From the NCBI GenBank assembly GCA_029204225.1, contig CM055113.1:24362357-24426356 (forward strand): a stretch of DNA of 64,000 nt, given 5' to 3'. The notes beneath the pieces are model-generated. The model was not told the origin of the DNA, did not search any database, and saw only the letters and a list, made by a program, of their open reading frames with translations. Shown in pieces: positions 58,743 to 64,000 of this stretch. Every line of letters begins with the position of its first letter. Position 1 is the stretch's first letter. Source of the stretch: Diphasiastrum complanatum (lineage: Eukaryota; Streptophyta; Lycopodiopsida; Lycopodiales; Lycopodiaceae). The position numbers were made by a program, and so were the translations under genes.

Positions 58743-61111
58743 ATGCAGTTTCAAGGTTCTTGCCGATCGGATGACGATCTGTGTGTCAGTTTACGCACTA
58801 TGAGGTTCAAACAGTTCAAAACGTCCAAGAGCTTAGCTGTGGCTGCCAATAGAGCGAATGTTGTAGATAAATGAAGTGACATAGAAAGACATTTGGTCCT
58901 GTAAATGTGTGTTTGCATAAGAGGCATGTCTGAATGAGTGTGGTTGTCTTCACCCATTGTGTGGTTCGGTTCAGGGAAAAGGTTTTGAGTTTGCAGCGAT
59001 GTTTGTTTGGGTAACGTCAAGGTGGAAGCACTTGATTCTGCTTGTCAAGTACCAGTGAGTTCTGCATGTAACGTTTCAGCTCGCAGAATATCATTCATGA
59101 CGGGAATGTGGAAGATGGCATAAACTTTTATCTCATGTTTCACTAAGAAAATACTTATTTGATCTTGTAATTCGAGAATGGAATTTGGTAGTGAGAGACT
59201 TGTTTTGACTGACGTGCGTTAATTATGTGATGTTAGTAGGGCCATTCCTGTTCTTCCCCTCAAATAGTTTATTCTTGCAGGCTTATAGATGAGACTCGGG
59301 TCCAGAAAACTGGTTTGCAATTGAAAATGTTAGGCCGGCTAGATAGCAGCATGCGCAGTCAAACCAGCATCATGGACGAGGGGTTGAGAGCTAATGCGGA
59401 CGAGACGGATTGCATTGAGATGGAGGAGTCCGCTTCTGAAACGCAGCCTTCCATATCAACAGTGACTTTGGCTCCAAGAGACGTGGAAAACTCAATGCAT
59501 CCAACAAAAACTGCTATTTACGATCACAATTATGGTCATTCCCTAGATTTCTTTGATTCTGTACCTGCCGCACCTCCAGAAATCAGTCGCAATTTAGGTG
59601 AGTCAGCAAACCTAGTGTTTATTGTTGGTAGCAAGCAACATTAATATACAGATCAGTTAGACAGTATACGAGCAGAAGCAACAAACGGAGTCCGAGGCAA
59701 AGCAGCTTAAACTTCTCATAAATTAGAGATGGCAACCCTCCTGACAGGGCTTATTCAGAGCCGTAGCATTAAGATGACTGGCATTTGTTGGTGTACATTG
59801 TTCTAGCTGTTTTTCAGAATGAGATCACCGATTGGTTAACCTTCTCCATTCTGGGGTGCTATAAACAAATTGCGTCCCTACAGAATGGAAGAGAATTCAA
59901 TTTGGCATTCTGCATTGAAAGATTGATTCAATAATGTTCGTGTATTTTTCTAACATTATTCTAAGTTGACAGATACCGTATTTACTGTTCGCCGGGGTGC
60001 TGCTGATCGTGCTGATAGGGAAGTTCGAAGTAGTGCTGAATCGATATCTTTCAACCAAGAACCCGTTGGATCTGCAGATCGTGGTTGGTATTCGCCACTC
60101 GAACATAACTCTGACATGCTACGCAAATAAACCTTCACAACGATTATGACAAACGTTTATGAATTTTTGTACTATGGCAGATGCAATATTTGCACAAGTT
60201 GTCCGAGACAGAGCAACTTCACACATTAGAGCCTGGGAGCAGAGCGAGAAGATGAAATCTTTCAACAGGTAGATGTAGTGTTTCAGTGAGCATTATTGTT
60301 TGATTGACTCTTATAATATGTTTCACAATGGCGAACAGCAACATGAGGTGAAATCTCACTATGAAGGCGACTAAACCTTAGCTTGTAGACTCAGATACAA
60401 CAAGAAGATGTCCAGAATAGCGGCCTGGGAGAAAGCCAGGAAAGCGAAAGCTGAAGCTGAATTAAGAAAAGCCGAGGCAAGTATCCACAGCCGGTAGTGA
60501 TGTTTAAAAGTCCTAAAGATACTATTAGAATAATGTCGAATTAGGTGATCCGTGCTTTGCGTTACCTGCATTCACAATTATGAACTCTGTTATAACTTAT
60601 GGTTTGTAGAGGTTCATTGCAGATCTCAGATGACAGATTAGGTTTTTTACACGGATGTTGATGATATCTATGTGTTCATCTTCTGACATTATATATAACT
60701 CATTGTTATGTCATGTGTTCATATTCTGACATGATAAGAAGTCATTGTTATTGAATGGTAGCGATGCCTGAAGGGATAGTTTGTCGATTACCGTAGTCCC
60801 CGCTACGTTACTCCTCATCTTTCACACACTGTAGCTGATGCCGCTTTGGGAATTTTCCAATGCTTATCTTTCAGGAAAAATTGGAGAAGAAAAGAGCGGC
60901 AATTGTTGAAGAAAAACAGAATGAAATTGCCCGAGCTCAGAGGAAAGCCGAGGAAATGAAAGCTAATGGAGAAGCTCAGCGAGGAGAAGAATTGCTAAAG
61001 GTAGAAGAAATGGCAGCTAAGTACCGGGCATCCGGAAAACTTCCAAAACAAATGCTGTTTTCTTGTTCTTGCACCTGCTTTCAAATGCTACCATGTCACC
61101 GAAGTAGCTAA
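58743..61111 (+). CDS. Remorin, six exons, one GC-AG intron
   Basis: Remorins are plant plasma-membrane nanodomain proteins anchored by their C-terminus. Proposed exons: 58743-58804, 59281-59597, 59973 to 60080 or 60083, 60181-60268, 60395-60476 and 60875-61111, giving about 297 residues. The C-terminal remorin domain is clear: ATSHIRAWEQSEKMKSFN, then MSRIAAWEKARKAKAEAEL, KLEKKRAAIVEEKQNEIA and KVEEMAAKYRASGKLPKQ. It ends with a cysteine cluster (CSCTCF), typical of S-acylated remorin anchors. The N-terminal half is acidic and low in conservation (MLGRLDSSMRSQ, ETDCIEMEESASETQ). All exon phases agree. Intron 5 starts GAG|GCAAGT. The first exon rests on phase and an ATG only, and the exon-3 donor has two in-phase options. 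The C-terminal domain is certain; the start is not. Confidence 0.85.
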
Positions 61112-64000
61112 TAAGTTGATCCTCCGATTCCCTAAATATAACTAGCATATATTTATGGTCATAAAGATAGAAATCTATACCCTGATCTGGTTTTCTACCC
61201 AAAGATTGTCAGTTTACAGATTTTAGATCAGCTAATTTGGGAAGAAAAGAGGCTGACTTGTTGAGTCAGATATCTGTCATGAACTAGCTCATTTAACCAT
61301 CTTTGAAAGCTGGGCTTGATGTGATGATTGAATATATACTTGAAGATAGTGACTATATACATGTAATGGATTGTACATGACAGATTTTGCCCATCTTAAA
61401 GTCTTTTAGTGAGCACGATCTGCTATTTTTGTGAGGTAACATGGGCCAATACATTGCAAAATTTCACTCCCCAAAAATGAGTATGCCTGTTCTGTTTTGT
61501 AATCTGAATTTCATAAATGCAAATGCTTATTATGATTCATAGTCGTCATGTGAGAATAACCTATATGTGACCCATTATGCAATGGAAGCAATTGAACACA
61601 ACAGTTTGCCTGGGTCTGTCTGACTTCCAGAAATTTTTAGGCTTGGCCTCCCCATTATACCAAAGCTGAAGTTAAACGAGAACATAAAAGATTATTATAT
61701 GAGAATTTTCCTTTTGGAGATTATTGTATGCTAAGTTGTTTGTCTTTTGTTGATGCAATGCTTTTAGTTCATCCATGGTTTTTGCCTTAGGAAAAGACCT
61801 TAATAGCACCTTCAAATTTAGATTATGAACCAATTTAATAAGTTGAGGAGGATATGACACAATCAAATGCGGAAATATTTGCTTTGTAGGGAAGTCCAAA
61901 GAGCACCAATGTGATTAATAGATATTAAAAGTTTATGACATCATAAAGCAACTTTGAATGGTTATTATTCTTTTGAGCAAGTATCGACGTAACAATACTT
62001 GATTATGACTAGTAATATTTCTTTTTCTTTTGTTTAAAGATGAAAAGTTATTCAGCGTCTCCAATACTTTATAATCTGATCTTGCATGCATGTCATACGT
62101 GAATCACGGTTGAGTACCAAGTGCCAAATCCAACAATTATATCAAAATGCAAAAAACTTTTCTAGTAATTAGAAAGTAACAATGACAACCATGTAGATGA
62201 CACAAAATATTCAAAACACTTTGATCACTTATAAGCAATGGGTTACAAGGATATAATCTACAAATCATTGGCAATCATGTGGACATGGCACTGAGATCTA
62301 GCATAGAAATTGCCATGGCTCTCATACACAAAGGGAGATGGATGAGCTCCATATCTCTAACCAAGTGAATAAGTCAATTTTTACATTATATACTATTTAA
62401 TACCTAATATAGAAAAACTTAAACCCTGTTAGTAATTACTAGTTATCCTTGTTCAATAGCTTTTAGAGGTTTAAAGAGAGATCATCCACCTTCACTCATT
62501 ATGGCTTCCTTTTGCACTTAGTAAAAGTTGACATACATTTGTTGAATATAAGAAATTTTTACCTCTAATAGTTGATGTATTCAGTCATATTTATATGGCA
62601 CTCCCATTACTTGAACATTTTGTATTTGATATTTGAGGTACCTTGCTAGTAGTCTTTCACACCAAAAAAAATGGCAATGTTGAGTAAGTTTCCAACAAGA
62701 TATTCTAGTATATCTATCAATCAATCACTGCTCCACAAGCTCCCAGTAACTTTTGAAGATGGTTGATGAAAAGATTGATGATGCTTAATATTGTTTACAT
62801 AAGCATTCAAATCTCCAAGCATAACAAATGACAACAATATGCCATGTTTGTCATCTTCACCCCCCATCATCCTTGCTTGGATCAATCCTCCTTTGCCTAA
62901 TGCATATATTTTCCATTGCACATGATGCTTTCACTTCATCCATTGTTCCAACTGAGGATGATTGATACTTTCTTCAACTCCAACATTGTGATAAGAGCAA
63001 TGATTTCTACATTTGAACTCTTGATCCCATATCAAAGAGGCTTATTATTATCATAGTCAAACTAGATTGTGGTAAATTTGACATTATTGTCAAGTAGCAT
63101 CTGGTTTCTTGTAACGAGACTTTAAAAAGTAATTCCTCAAGGATTTTTCTCTTGCAAACTATTAGATGTAATACTGGTCCTTAATAGTAATCAATATGCG
63201 TACATCAAGCTGTGTTAGGTCATCTAGTTTTCCCCAGATTTTCATTGGTTCAAATTTTCTGGCATGTATCCACACAATTATGATCATGTTAAGTGAAGTT
63301 GTCTAGTTAACTTGCATTAAATTATGATTTTTCAATAAACGACTATTCCATTTGTATTTAACATATTCAAAGGAAAATTTCTCAAATATTGAACATAAAA
63401 ATACTTGGTGTATATAATTGTAGTCCTCTATAAGAATATAATTACCAAGTTTATGGAGCACCAAACCTTGTCATTCAAAAAAATTCTATTTGATTTGATT
63501 TTTTTTTATGAATCTAGGCACTGTATTTGTAACCATGGGAGTGTAAGGACAAAATTGTCCTTGATTTACTATTTGCATTATGAATTACAAAATAGATTGA
63601 GTGATTCATCCTACAGATATTAGTTGATCAGTTGACAGTAAGACCTATCCAATCCAAGATCATAGCATATTGAAATCCTATTGTCAATAGTTGTCACTAC
63701 ATGTTTTGAATCCTTCTTAGAGGAACCAATATGCTTTGTGCTAGCTAAGGAATTGTTCATGACACATTGCAATGTAGTTTTGATCTTTCAGGTCCTTGAA
63801 TCCACTTTTATTGCCCTTTCTCCATTTGAGATATTTCCATACCTCTTTCTCAATCATGTAACATAGTACTTTATCTTAATGATGGCCTTTCTAACAACAA
63901 CATGAAAGACGTTGACATTTCAGAAAAAGCCAACAACAAAATTGAGATGAGAAAGTGAACATCATAAACATTGAGATAGACATATTAGTTCACACAAATG
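61112..64000. other. No gene recognised
   Basis: AT-rich sequence with short frames only. A minus-strand frame at 62721-62921 includes 'VMLGDLNAYVNNI', faintly like a LINE endonuclease motif, but nothing around it supports that. Confidence 0.45.

Noticed and set aside
62721-62921. Possible LINE endonuclease motif (VMLGDLNAYV)
   Set aside because: A single short match without flanking endonuclease or RT blocks.

Overview
This is nuclear DNA of a land plant. It is AT-rich, has spliced genes, and is dominated by nested LTR retrotransposons. Two host genes can be read exon by exon. One is a plastid-type class II DAHP synthase on the minus strand (23743-29914, five exons). The other is a remorin on the plus strand (about 58743-61111, six exons). 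A third, unrecognised spliced reading frame lies at 18927-20315 and looks damaged. The species cannot be named from the sequence alone.

Layout: 1-1726 is the 3' end of a decayed Gypsy-like element that interrupts a plus-strand Copia pol (1727-3243, then its 3' LTR). A plus-strand Copia gag/protease remnant (PBS 4651, to about 5810) and a minus-strand Gypsy pol remnant (6386-8160) follow. 8161-18349 is a minus-strand Copia element with a second complete-length Copia element (10347-16134, TSD GGTGG) inserted in its gag/protease junction. 18350-23740 holds the unknown gene and old local duplications. 23743-29914 is the DAHP synthase. Its third intron carries a 3.8-kb LTR element (24724-28526, TSD GGAAC) that has no gag-pol but carries fragments of host genes. 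33773-38413 is another minus-strand Copia element (TSD CTTGT), next to a very long CT microsatellite. 41370-44100 is a Gypsy gag with an unusual repeat-rich leader. 44440-53470 is a CACTA transposase remnant split by a minus-strand Copia element (45607-53229, TSD TAAAA). That element's 5' LTR itself contains a 1.65-kb copy of Copia pol. 53511-57050 is another decayed Copia pol. Then come the remorin gene and a gene-free right end.

The most unusual object is the gene-fragment-carrying LTR element in the DAHP synthase intron. Its strand is opposite to the host gene, and its 3' LTR ends 26 nt from the host exon-3 splice donor. It carries recognisable pieces of an enolase, a short-chain dehydrogenase and an FLX-like coiled-coil protein, all in one orientation. 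Other second-look items are the self-derived pol insertion in an LTR, a perfect CACACGTGTG palindrome shared by the LTRs or leaders of several distinct Copia elements, and a GC-AG intron in the remorin gene. All divergence counts were made by eye.
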